The translations under genes and the position numbers were made by a program. A stretch of DNA of 64,000 nucleotides from Corallochytrium limacisporum (Eukaryota > Opisthokonta). A model generated the notes under the pieces. It searched no databases. It had not been told where the DNA came from and saw nothing but the letters and a program-made list of their open reading frames with translations. The stretch spans positions 21,086-85,085 of the forward strand of contig PDIP01000028.1 of NCBI GenBank assembly GCA_002811645.1, read 5' to 3'. This document shows, in pieces, positions 40,677 through 50,148 of the stretch (positions are counted from its first letter, which is position 1; every line of letters begins with the position of its first letter).

Positions 40677-41961
40677 CTTGTGAGTTCATGTGATATGCCT
40701 ACTCCAACGTCATGATGATACCATGTTCGTAATGTTATGTAGGATTGCTAATCTGTTATAGATGATATGCGATGAGAATTTCCTTAAGGTATCACAAAGC
40801 AACACACTATTCAACTACCACTTCCTGGCACCAAGCCCCGTGTTGTGGCGTTTCCCTGTGCCCCTCTCCCGCTCGCCCTCCACTCCTGCGGCTTGCGCAC
40901 CAACCCTCCTTTCTACGCAGAATAAAATAGGCCCCCATATTCGTCCGAATGCGCTTAGGAGCAAACAGAAGCCATCGCCTTTGCTTGTGTGCAAATTTGT
41001 CCGGTGAAATCCACCAGCCGAACTTGGGGTCACCTCATGCAACTCCGGGAATGGCAATGCACGTAAAACCGAGTGGACCTGAGTAGAGTACCCGAATGCC
41101 CTACCTACTCCTTCGGATTTTCCAAAATTTCGTAACCATTCTGAGGGGTCGATTGCCTGTCCACCTGTGTGATCGGGGGTCGGGTATGGGAGAGAACAAT
41201 GACGTGCTTTTTTTTTTTGTGCGGTTGAGTTCAGCGTAACAATGGTGCCCGGGACCTTCCCCTGCCTCGCATTTTGTCTCCAACACTTCACTTCGCTTGA
41301 CCATCGCAGTAATTGGAGACGACAGTAAATTGAACACACGCATCCCCCCTCCTCCACGACAAAAAAAAATAATCAAGGGACACGGGCCAGAGAGTGTGGG
41401 TCGTGCTTAGGCTAGAGAGAGAGAGAGAGAGAGGGACGAGAGACGAGAGAGACGAGAGAGACAGAGAGAATAGTGGTGGTAGCTTTTTCGCTTTCGCCTG
41501 CTGTCGGAAAGGAGCGGTGGTACTCTTGCGCAGTCGATCGTAGGAGTCCTACCCTGCGGGCTGGTGGGTTAGGAGCTTGGGTTGGATGGTTGAGGGTCAC
41601 AATCCAGGATGGGCCTCGTCGGATTGCACTCGTACCTAGATTCTCTGCGCTCAACATGAGACGGTGTTCTTTGACCTTTACTATTCTAGTCGCCCCAGAC
41701 GTCTTACAAGGAGGATGTATGACAGCCAAACACGATTCTTCATCTCGGGCATAGTATAATCACTTGACCACCGCTATGTGTGTGCGCATGACGAACGTCT
41801 CAGTACGGGCAGACCGGATGCCCATTACTTTGCGTCTGAGTATCTGCAAGCCAACTGGAGCTTCGAGAGGTACATTAATGGGGTTGGTCTTCGTCACTGC
41901 ACTGCTAATCCTCTCACACTGAAAGGCTTCATACCTTCTTGTTACCAAAGTAGATCTAGCC
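40677..41961. other. 1.3 kb intergenic region with a GA microsatellite
   Basis: Divergent promoter region between PIG-M and the amine oxidase. It includes a T-run at about 41210-41218 and an imperfect GA tract (41414-41466). Open frames are shadows. Confidence 0.6.
41414..41466. repeat. imperfect GA microsatellite
   Basis: GA repeat interrupted by GACGAGA units. Confidence 0.9.
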
Positions 41962-44037
41962 ATGACTCCCTCGCCGAGCCCAGCCCTGTCAGGTTCCACT
42001 GCAAAGTCTTCGGTGGAAACTGCCAAGGCTGCCCTGAAGGACTCTCTTGCGCCCCTTGCCCACCCACTATCCGATATAACCCCACAGGAGATGACTGCGG
42101 TAGTTGGGATCGTCACTGTTCACTGCGAAAAAGAGTTCGGTGCCATGAAATTTGTTTTCAATGGCATCATGCTGCGTGAACCAGAGACGCGTGAGGTGGA
42201 TCTGTTTGCGTCTGCGCCGGAGAAGACCTATGATCGTAGGGCCGATGTGGTACTAATTCAATACGAAGATGGAACGGGTCAGGCAGTGGAGTGCATTGTC
42301 AATCTCACTAAATCGAGGATCGACTCCTGGAAGGCGCTCAAGGGAGTGCAGCCAACTATCACCCCAGAGGACTGTGATCTGCTGGAACAGATCGTTCGGG
42401 ATGACGTCAGAGTTCAGGAACATCTAAAGGAGCACAACGGCATCACTGACACCAGCATGCTTATTTGCGATCCTTGGAGCTACGGATTCTGCGGTGACGG
42501 CCTAACCGCGGACCGTCGCATAGTGCAGGCATTCCTGTATTATCGCTTTGATGATGAAAGAGACAATCAGTACGCACATCCGATTGATGCCACCCCAGTA
42601 GTCGACCTGGTTAAGAAGGAAGTCATTAAAATTGACACCCAGCCGAAACCATACCGAGTCAGGGCCGAGAAGGCCAACTACCACAGGGACCTGACCAAAT
42701 TCCGGGCCGAAAGTGGTAAGATCCCCTTGCTGAAACCCCTGGAAATTGTGCAGAGGGAAGGGCCCAGCTTCACAGTCGAAGATAGCAATCTTGTCACCTG
42801 GGATCGCTGGACCTTCCGTGTGGGTTTCAATTACAGAGACGGTGTGGTGTTGCGCAATCTGACGCTCAAAGACGATGACGGCACCGACCGCCCTACTTTC
42901 CATCGAATTGCTCTCAATGAAATGGCTGTGCCATACGGCGACCCAAACGTTCCGTATGTGCGCAAGTGCGCTTTTGACGTGGGTGACTACGGGCTCGGTT
43001 ACTGCGCCAACAGTCTCGAACTGGGCTGTGACTGTTTGGGGTACATTCATTACTTTGATGCCTGCATGGTCACGCACAGTGGGGAGCCACGCATCCTGAA
43101 GAAAGCCATTTGTATGCATGAAGAGGATGACGGTCTGCTCTGGAAGCATGTCGAGTACCGCAACGGCCACAGTGAGGCCAGGCGCAGCCGCAAGCTTGTG
43201 ATTTCCTTTATATCCACTGTGGTGAACTACGAGTATGCTATGTACTACGAATTGTATCAAGACGGGACCATCAACTTCAACATCAAGGCCACAGGCATGC
43301 TATCCACCAATGCTCTTTCCGAATGTGAGAGTGACCAGGACCAACCAAAGTACGGCGTCTATGTCATGCCGGGGGTAAATGCGCAGGTCCACCAGCACAT
43401 GTTTTGCGCCCGCATCGATCCTTGCATTGACGGAGCGAAGAATTCTCTGGTCGAAGTCAACGTTAAGGCCGCCCCAGATGCTGGAACCCAGGGGAATGCC
43501 TTCTATGGTGAAGAGACGGTGTTTGATACCGAGGACCAAGTCAAACGTAATCTTGACATTAACACTGCCCGCTACTGGAAAGTTGTCAATGAATCCAAGC
43601 TGAATCCGATCACGCTCAAACCGGTGGCTTTCAAGCTCATGCCCCGACTAAGCACGCCACTATTGGCCGCTGAAGGGTCAAACATTGGCAACCGTGCTGC
43701 ATTTGCGCGAAAGAGTCTGTGGACTACTGCATACAGTGCTGAGGAACGCTATGCGGCAGGTGAGTATCCGAATCAGTATGCTGGAGGCGCAGGTGTCACG
43801 GAGTGGTCCAACCAAGGACGGTCAATTCGAAACGAATCACTAGTTATGTGGCACGTCTTCGGATTGACCCATCTCCCGCGCATTGAAGATTTCCCGGTCA
43901 TGCCCGTGGAAGTGACTGGTTTTGCTCTAAAACCGAACGGATTCTTCACGCAGAACCCGGCAAATGATCTACCACCGGCTAGCGACGGTGAGAAGGCCTG
44001 CTCCTGCGAGGACCGCACAACCCTGTCCGCAAACTGA
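41962..44037 (+). CDS. copper amine oxidase (topaquinone)
   Basis: A 691-residue primary-amine oxidase that converts amines to aldehydes with release of ammonia and peroxide. All catalytic elements are present: the catalytic base Asp339 in CAFDVGDYGLGYCANSLELG, the topaquinone Tyr423 in NYEY, the copper ligands His477 and His479 in VHQHMF, and the third ligand His637 in FGLTHLPRIEDF. The 84-residue gap between the base and the topaquinone Tyr equals that in bacterial enzymes. The topaquinone motif has Glu instead of the commoner Asp after the Tyr. There is no signal peptide and no SKL-type peroxisomal ending (C-terminus ...SAN), so it is probably cytosolic. Substrate is unknown. Length and order are complete. 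Confidence 0.95.
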   Translation: MTPSPSPALSGSTAKSSVETAKAALKDSLAPLAHPLSDITPQEMTAVVGIVTVHCEKEFGAMKFVFNGIMLREPETREVDLFASAPEKTYDRRADVVLIQYEDGTGQAVECIVNLTKSRIDSWKALKGVQPTITPEDCDLLEQIVRDDVRVQEHLKEHNGITDTSMLICDPWSYGFCGDGLTADRRIVQAFLYYRFDDERDNQYAHPIDATPVVDLVKKEVIKIDTQPKPYRVRAEKANYHRDLTKFRAESGKIPLLKPLEIVQREGPSFTVEDSNLVTWDRWTFRVGFNYRDGVVLRNLTLKDDDGTDRPTFHRIALNEMAVPYGDPNVPYVRKCAFDVGDYGLGYCANSLELGCDCLGYIHYFDACMVTHSGEPRILKKAICMHEEDDGLLWKHVEYRNGHSEARRSRKLVISFISTVVNYEYAMYYELYQDGTINFNIKATGMLSTNALSECESDQDQPKYGVYVMPGVNAQVHQHMFCARIDPCIDGAKNSLVEVNVKAAPDAGTQGNAFYGEETVFDTEDQVKRNLDINTARYWKVVNESKLNPITLKPVAFKLMPRLSTPLLAAEGSNIGNRAAFARKSLWTTAYSAEERYAAGEYPNQYAGGAGVTEWSNQGRSIRNESLVMWHVFGLTHLPRIEDFPVMPVEVTGFALKPNGFFTQNPANDLPPASDGEKACSCEDRTTLSAN

Positions 44038-44317
44038 ACCGCCCCGCCATCCGTCCTCCACTCAGCACACTCGCAGCCAATTCAATACAGCACACCCGAA
44101 GGAAACCGGGCGGCTCTTTGCCCATTGTTCTTTTGCATATGTTTGTACTGATCCCACCTTACCGTTTATTCTCTATGGAAACGGGGTTCTCTTTTTCCCC
44201 TCGTTCGAACCGCAGCACACCCGCTCGTTGGGCTTCATCGTTCCAGCGGGGTCTAAAACCGAACCCGTTCCCAATCCTGCCTCTTTCTGCAGAGGAAGGG
44301 AAGGGCAGTGGGAGAGG

Positions 44318-44339
44318 CCCCCCCCCCGGGAGGGGGGGG
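44318..44339. repeat. C10/G-run palindrome, one interruption
   Basis: Ten C, then three G, one A, then eight G. It is near-palindromic. See 15409-15428. Confidence 0.85.
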
Positions 44340-44381
44340 TGTTTGGAGGACTGGTGTTCGTGATAAAGCACCGCTACCTGA

Positions 44382-44396
44382 TTTTTGGCGCCCAAA
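44382..44396. promoter_or_regulatory. E2F-like site
   Basis: TTTTTGGCGCCCAAA has the core TTTGGCGC. It is about 610 bases upstream of the myosin ATG and 43 bases from the C/G palindrome. Confidence 0.3.
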
Positions 44397-45004
44397 CACA
44401 AAGGCGGTGAGAGACCCCGACGGTTTCGGGGGAATGGAGTTGAAAGCGGGGAGGTGACAAACACAAGGCAAAAGCAGGGCTGCTGCTTTGAAGGGGGAGG
44501 AAAAAAGAGTGGCCGGTGTAACCAACCGCGGAGGTTTTGGCGACTGGGCAAAGGTACCGGAGTGGCTCATTTACGAATGAGGGGGGCCAGTTAAAAGGGG
44601 CGGAAGAACTGGGTGGGTATGGCAGTCGCGCGGCACTCCTGACCAGGTTAGGGGATGTAAAGGGCATGCGACAAGTGCGAGAGAGCTGAGGGAAGGTTAC
44701 AGCGCCCGAGAGAGTTCTCAACTGAATCCCTCTGTGAACATTGAAAGCTGATACCATGAAGTGATTCGGGTATTTGGAGTGATGGTAAATGCTTGGAGAA
44801 AGATCCACGGTCATTGTAGCCATGCTGCTCTACAGAGGGACAAACGAATACCCTCGCTAACAGCCAGTCCAGAATAAGATTATGTGACTGGCCCCAGTTT
44901 ATTGTAGGCCCTATAACCATGGAAGTGGGATAACCTAAAGAAGAAAACGACCATAGAATTCGGAACTGTACAACAGAAACAACACTTAGATTCAGGCAGA
45001 AACC

Positions 45005-48000
45005 ATGCCAGCTAGTAGTGGGGCTCATGGCAAGAGCAACACACGGTCTTCAGGTGCCGGTGGTGGCCGCAAGAAGAGAAGGCGTGGACACCGCCCCGCC
45101 AGTTCGTACATCAGTGCCAAGGACACACCAGATGGTGGTGGTCCCAAAGGCAGCGGAAAGCGGGAAAGACCGCTGGCTGTAGCCGTCTTGGATGCTCACG
45201 TAAAGGAGTCCGGCAGCGTGACCGGCACTCCCCGTTCTGCCGCCTCCGCCACTCCTCGATCCGTAATCAGTGAGTCAGGTACGCACACTGCCTCTGACGT
45301 ACGAAGTGTGGAAGGTGATGAGTTCATGGATGTCGCTGATGAGGTAGACGTGCCGCTGCTGGCTATGTGGCAGCCAGGTACACGGGCCTGGTGGCCCACA
45401 GATAACCACACGACGTGGTTCCCGATCAAGGTCAGCAGCATCAATTCATCCCTCAGTGATGCCGATATGCAGACTACAGCTCTTGCTCTACTCAACGAGG
45501 AGCCTTGTCCAAGCCACATTCCGAACGTGATTGCCACAATTCATTTTGAGCGGGAAGGAAAGGAAGTACACTGCACTTCGTTCCTCAGCAAACCGGAAGA
45601 GAGTGTGGAAAGTCCCCGGGGGCAGAAAGGCACTAGTCATCTTGCCAGTGGAGAGCTGAAGATTGATGTGGACAAAAGCGGCAGAATGGTTGGTGACAAA
45701 GCCTCCCAGCCGTTGCTGCGAAACCCGGAGTGGCTTGAAGAGACTGAGGATCTGATTCAGTTGAGTTACTTGCATGATGCAGGTATTTTGAACACGATCC
45801 GCACAAGGTATGTGCGCCATCGCCAGATCTACACATACTCGGGCATTGTGCTGGTAGCTGTGAATCCATTTACGCGCCTGAACATCTACGGTACTGACTT
45901 TATCCAGAAGTACGTTAATCAGCCGTTCCGTTCGCAGAAACCACACGTGTACGCTGTGGCTGAAGAGGCGTACCGATGTATGGTGCGTGAAGATCGGGAC
46001 CAGAGTATTGTCGTCTCTGGAGAGAGCGGTGCAGGCAAGACGATGAGCGCAAACTTTGTGCTACGATATCTGGTGGCGGTAGACCATGCCACAAAGGTCA
46101 ATCTGAGCAGCAAGACAACAAACAAAGGGGGAAAGAAGAGTTCTGGCAACCAGGCCCTCGGTGACGTGGAACAACAGATCATTGCCACTTCCACCATCAT
46201 GGAGTCGTTCGGGAATGCCCGTACCCTGCGCAACGACAACAGCAGTCGGTTTGGCAAGTACATGGAGATTCAGTTTGATCACGCTCGCATGATGATCGGT
46301 GCCAACATCAAGACCTATCTACTGGAGCGTAGTCGTGTGGTACAGCACTCTAAGGGCGAGCGTAATTACCACATTTTCTACCAGCTGACGGCAGGTGCAC
46401 AAGCCGCGGAACGCCGTACCTACAACATTCAGACATGGAAGGACCACAATTATCTAAATATGGGCAAACATGGACTGGTAAAGGGCATCGACGATGCTGC
46501 GGACTTTGCTACGACCCAAAAAGCTCTGTCCCTGCTTGGTGTGAGCGTGCAGACGCAGTGGGAAGTCTTCAAGGTTCTCAATGCCATTCTTTGGCTAGGT
46601 GATCTGACTTTTGAGGGAAAGCGTAAGGGACATGATGAGGAGGCACGGGTTATGGTGATGCCGGGCGCAGCAGATCAGCCCCTGGACACAGTGTCACATA
46701 TTCTTGGCGTCAAGGCCAACGATCTCTCCAAACTCTTGACCACGCGTACCATTGTCGCAAGAGGAGAACGAATCACGAAAAATCTGAGCGTCGGCGATGC
46801 GGCGGCAGCAAGGGACACAATTGGCAATTTCCTATACAATTGCGTCTTTACGTGGGTGGTGCGCACACTGAACGATGGACTTAGTGAACAGAAGGGAATC
46901 TGCAGCAGATTTATTGGCATCCTTGATATTTATGGTTTCGAGTGCTTTGATGTGAACTCCTTTGAGCAGTTCTGCATTAACTACGCCAACGAGAAGCTTC
47001 AACAAGAATTCACGCGCCATATTTTCAAGCTGGAACAGGATGAATACGCAGCTGAGGGCATCCCATGGGTCACCATCGATTTCTATGACAATCAGGCTTG
47101 CGTGGACCTGATTGAGGGCACCGGTCACCTGCTGGACTCTCTTGATGAGCAGAGCCGCATCGCGGGTGGCAGTGATGCTAACCTGCTGCTGAAGTGGTAC
47201 AAAACGTACCAAGCCGAAGGACGAGAATCGCATACCAATCGGCCCAGCAGGAGCCGCAGCCTGAAAGCAGGAGAAGTACCGCGCCGCGGTGTCAGCCCTG
47301 GTGGCCGAACTGCCGGCAGTGATCATATGCGCAAGACCGCCTCTGAAACGATGCAGGAACTCGAAAACTCAAATCTACGACCAGAGGCACAGTTCTTTAG
47401 TAAGCCCCGTTTCAGCCAAACTGCGTTCACCATCCGCCACTTTGCGTATGAAGTAACGTACGAAGTCAGTGGATTTATGTCCAAGAACACAGAGTCCATC
47501 ACCCCGGAACAGATCAGCGGATTGGCCACGTCTTCCAACCCATTCTTCCATTCGTTGGTGGAGGTCGAATTAGAGAAGCAACGCGCTTTGGAGGAGGCAC
47601 AGAAAGAGGCCGAAGCGATGGCAAGCACCCGCCCTGGTCGTAGCAGTGCGAAGAAATTGGTGAAGAAGGAGACTCTCAGTGCTGTGTTCAAGAAGTCTCT
47701 GGGTGATCTTATGGGTCGCATCAAAATGACTAGTCCTAACTACATTCGATGCATCAAACCCAATGAGGGTAAGGCGGCGTTCTCAATTCAGGATGCGTTC
47801 GTACTGAATCAGCTACGGGCTTGCGGTCTTTCGGAGACCATTCGAATCAGTGCCAAGGGCTTCCCATCGAAGTATCGCTACGAAACATTCATGGACCGAT
47901 ACTGGCCCGTGGCTGAATTCAGGGTGAACCGTAACGATGTGTCCCAGGCTAAGAGAGTTGTCGTTGAACTGGCACACCAGTGCTTTGGTAGTGATCGTCA

Positions 48001-49819
48001 AAACGTAGAGTACGCATTCGGCAAGACCAAGATCTTTCTCAAAGCCGGACTCATTGGTGACATCGAACGGCAGCGCACCATTGCTATTGACGAGCGTGTC
48101 ACACTGATCCAGACCTGCTGGCGACGATTTGTGGCCCAACGCGCCTACCGCGAGTTACGCAAGGCCGCTATAACACTGCAGGCGTACTGGCGCGGACTGG
48201 CCGCTCGTAAATTGCGCGTTTGGTTGCGCCAGACCCGGGCTGCGACCCGCTTACAGGCCGCATACCGTTGCCACCGTGCGACTGTGGCCTACACACGCAT
48301 GCGCTTGGCAGCGCTGCAGGTCCAAGCGGTCTTCCGCCTCTACCGGCACCGCCGCCGAGAACATCATCGGCTCCAAGTGGAGTCGGCGACAAAAATCCAA
48401 GCTGCGTGGCGGTCATATGCCGCTCGGGCAGCCTTTGTGGCCCACCGGCGGAAAGTCGTGGTTCTGCAATGCCTTTGGCGGCAGAAGCGGGCCCGTGCCG
48501 AATTGCGGCAGCTTAAGATTGAGTCACGCTCGGTCAAGAAATTCGAAGAAAAGACGGCGAATTTGGAACGCAAGATTGTGTCTCTGACGCAGTCACTGAT
48601 AGATGCACGGAAGGATAATACTGCGCTCGCGGAAGAGGCGAAGAGTGCTCAAAAGGCAGCGGCCACGAGTTCAGAGCGTGTCGCTGTGCTGGAAGCAGAG
48701 CTCCACTCTCTGCGGGCTACGACGGCCGCGCAGGCGAAGGAACTGCGGTCTCTGCACACCTCGGTCACCTCGCTGGAGGAAAAGCGCCGCCACGACGCTG
48801 AGGCCAGCACCCGCAAAGTGGAAGCACTGAAGAGTGATCTCGAGCGCCGCAGTGATGACCTCGCCATTGCACGACAGACCGTTGAGGACGAGCGGGCCAA
48901 GCGGCAAAAACATGAGCGTGAGGCCCGGAAAGCGATCGAAGCGTTGCAAAAGCGCACAATCGATCTGCAGTCATCTCTGGCGGCTGTAAAGCAAGAGAAT
49001 GAGGAGATGGTGGTGCAGTTGCAGAATTCCGGCATGATGCCCGGCACAAGACTTCAGAGGGATCGGTCCGCAGTCGAATCTACAGCTTCGGGGCCGACAA
49101 TGGGGAAAGTGGCTTCGTCGGCATTTGCGGGACTGAGTGCGGGCAGACCGCACAGCGGGATTGGAGACCAAGTGGAAAATCTGCGCGGTACTGCTGGAAT
49201 CGCCGCCGGCGCCTCCGCCTCTGGCCATTCCCCACCCCAACGGTTTGCCGATATTGCGGCTGACCGCCAGTCCCAAGCAGGGCGCACATCCGAGGCCTCT
49301 TCGCAGGTCGGGGCCGGCAATGGACCGCAGTCCTTGGTGTCACTAGGCACCGAGTCATTGGCCAAGGGCACTCGCGGCTCTGCGCCACTGCTGAAACGAA
49401 TGGCAGGCTCCATGACGCTACTGAATTGGAAATTGAAGGCCATGGAAGCACACCAGAGTCCTGCCCTGGCCATGCTGCGGGACACCAGCGATGGAGCCGC
49501 CGCAGGAGCTGGGCAAGGACAAGTTGATGACAAGGGCAATAGCACTGTCCGTGCTGCAACGGACATCCCCGGACGGACCAATCCTCTCACACCACTCGGC
49601 AAAGAGAATTTCAGCACCGCAGCCAATGCCACAATTGAGCCTCCCTCGACACCCCTCTCCAGTACGAAGACCGCAGCGGCCACCAACGGACTAAGTCCAG
49701 GTGGTAGCAGCGTCATCAGTGCAGGTGGAAGTGGTCTTCTAGGGGCCCTAAGTGCGGGACCACGCATTGTGACGCGCCGTCTGGACATGTACGATCTCAC
49801 CACACCGAAGAAGAAGTAG
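45005..49819 (+). CDS. class V-like unconventional myosin lacking a recognisable DIL tail
   Basis: A 1604-residue actin motor. The first 115 residues are basic then polar and low complexity. An SH3-like segment (about 120-150) precedes the motor: P-loop GESGAGKT near residue 339, switch I NDNSSRFGK, switch II DIYGFE, and the actin-binding SPNYIRCIKPNE. The TEDS-site position in MSKNTES is Glu by alignment, so the motor would not need heavy-chain phosphorylation there. Six IQ-type repeats (about 1030-1180) are followed by a coiled coil (about 1185-1340). The last 265 residues are Gly/Ser/Ala-rich, low complexity, and end in PKKK. I see no cargo-binding globular DIL domain, which class V myosins normally have. 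The IQ count and motor sequence still suggest class V. Confidence 0.92.
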   Translation: MPASSGAHGKSNTRSSGAGGGRKKRRRGHRPASSYISAKDTPDGGGPKGSGKRERPLAVAVLDAHVKESGSVTGTPRSAASATPRSVISESGTHTASDVRSVEGDEFMDVADEVDVPLLAMWQPGTRAWWPTDNHTTWFPIKVSSINSSLSDADMQTTALALLNEEPCPSHIPNVIATIHFEREGKEVHCTSFLSKPEESVESPRGQKGTSHLASGELKIDVDKSGRMVGDKASQPLLRNPEWLEETEDLIQLSYLHDAGILNTIRTRYVRHRQIYTYSGIVLVAVNPFTRLNIYGTDFIQKYVNQPFRSQKPHVYAVAEEAYRCMVREDRDQSIVVSGESGAGKTMSANFVLRYLVAVDHATKVNLSSKTTNKGGKKSSGNQALGDVEQQIIATSTIMESFGNARTLRNDNSSRFGKYMEIQFDHARMMIGANIKTYLLERSRVVQHSKGERNYHIFYQLTAGAQAAERRTYNIQTWKDHNYLNMGKHGLVKGIDDAADFATTQKALSLLGVSVQTQWEVFKVLNAILWLGDLTFEGKRKGHDEEARVMVMPGAADQPLDTVSHILGVKANDLSKLLTTRTIVARGERITKNLSVGDAAAARDTIGNFLYNCVFTWVVRTLNDGLSEQKGICSRFIGILDIYGFECFDVNSFEQFCINYANEKLQQEFTRHIFKLEQDEYAAEGIPWVTIDFYDNQACVDLIEGTGHLLDSLDEQSRIAGGSDANLLLKWYKTYQAEGRESHTNRPSRSRSLKAGEVPRRGVSPGGRTAGSDHMRKTASETMQELENSNLRPEAQFFSKPRFSQTAFTIRHFAYEVTYEVSGFMSKNTESITPEQISGLATSSNPFFHSLVEVELEKQRALEEAQKEAEAMASTRPGRSSAKKLVKKETLSAVFKKSLGDLMGRIKMTSPNYIRCIKPNEGKAAFSIQDAFVLNQLRACGLSETIRISAKGFPSKYRYETFMDRYWPVAEFRVNRNDVSQAKRVVVELAHQCFGSDRQNVEYAFGKTKIFLKAGLIGDIERQRTIAIDERVTLIQTCWRRFVAQRAYRELRKAAITLQAYWRGLAARKLRVWLRQTRAATRLQAAYRCHRATVAYTRMRLAALQVQAVFRLYRHRRREHHRLQVESATKIQAAWRSYAARAAFVAHRRKVVVLQCLWRQKRARAELRQLKIESRSVKKFEEKTANLERKIVSLTQSLIDARKDNTALAEEAKSAQKAAATSSERVAVLEAELHSLRATTAAQAKELRSLHTSVTSLEEKRRHDAEASTRKVEALKSDLERRSDDLAIARQTVEDERAKRQKHEREARKAIEALQKRTIDLQSSLAAVKQENEEMVVQLQNSGMMPGTRLQRDRSAVESTASGPTMGKVASSAFAGLSAGRPHSGIGDQVENLRGTAGIAAGASASGHSPPQRFADIAADRQSQAGRTSEASSQVGAGNGPQSLVSLGTESLAKGTRGSAPLLKRMAGSMTLLNWKLKAMEAHQSPALAMLRDTSDGAAAGAGQGQVDDKGNSTVRAATDIPGRTNPLTPLGKENFSTAANATIEPPSTPLSSTKTAAATNGLSPGGSSVISAGGSGLLGALSAGPRIVTRRLDMYDLTTPKKK

Positions 49820-50148
49820 TGAAGAAGGATTAATTGCACGCCATGTGCCCGAATTGTCACCTCCATAGAGCACATCACTACACATCATCCGTACGATCAC
49901 TCGCTTGGATTTTCATAAATGCCATTTCTGGTACTGCAGTTGCTACTTCGAATCGTAGTTATTGTATTTCTCAAAATGTTGCACCCGGCACATGTGTCTT
50001 GGGGAATGCAGGGGCTGTAAGGGTGACCATTGCATTTGCTTACATGACCCACCTGCTGCTCTTCTCGCACATCTCCGTGCATTTTGCTCTAGAGCCGTGA
50101 TGTATTTTTGTTTCCTGACGTTGATGATCCTCTGCTACCCTTCTGTAG
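49820..50148. other. convergent intergenic region
   Basis: Short spacer between the myosin and UAP1 stop codons. Nothing of note is visible. Confidence 0.6.

Larger units (their letters stand above)
44038..45004. other. intergenic upstream of the myosin gene
   Basis: Carries a C/G palindrome, an E2F-like site and low-complexity shadows. No gene is supported. Confidence 0.6.

Noticed and set aside
41962-44037. Peroxisomal targeting of the amine oxidase
   Set aside because: The C-terminus ends in SAN, not an SKL-type signal, so peroxisomal import by that route is unsupported.
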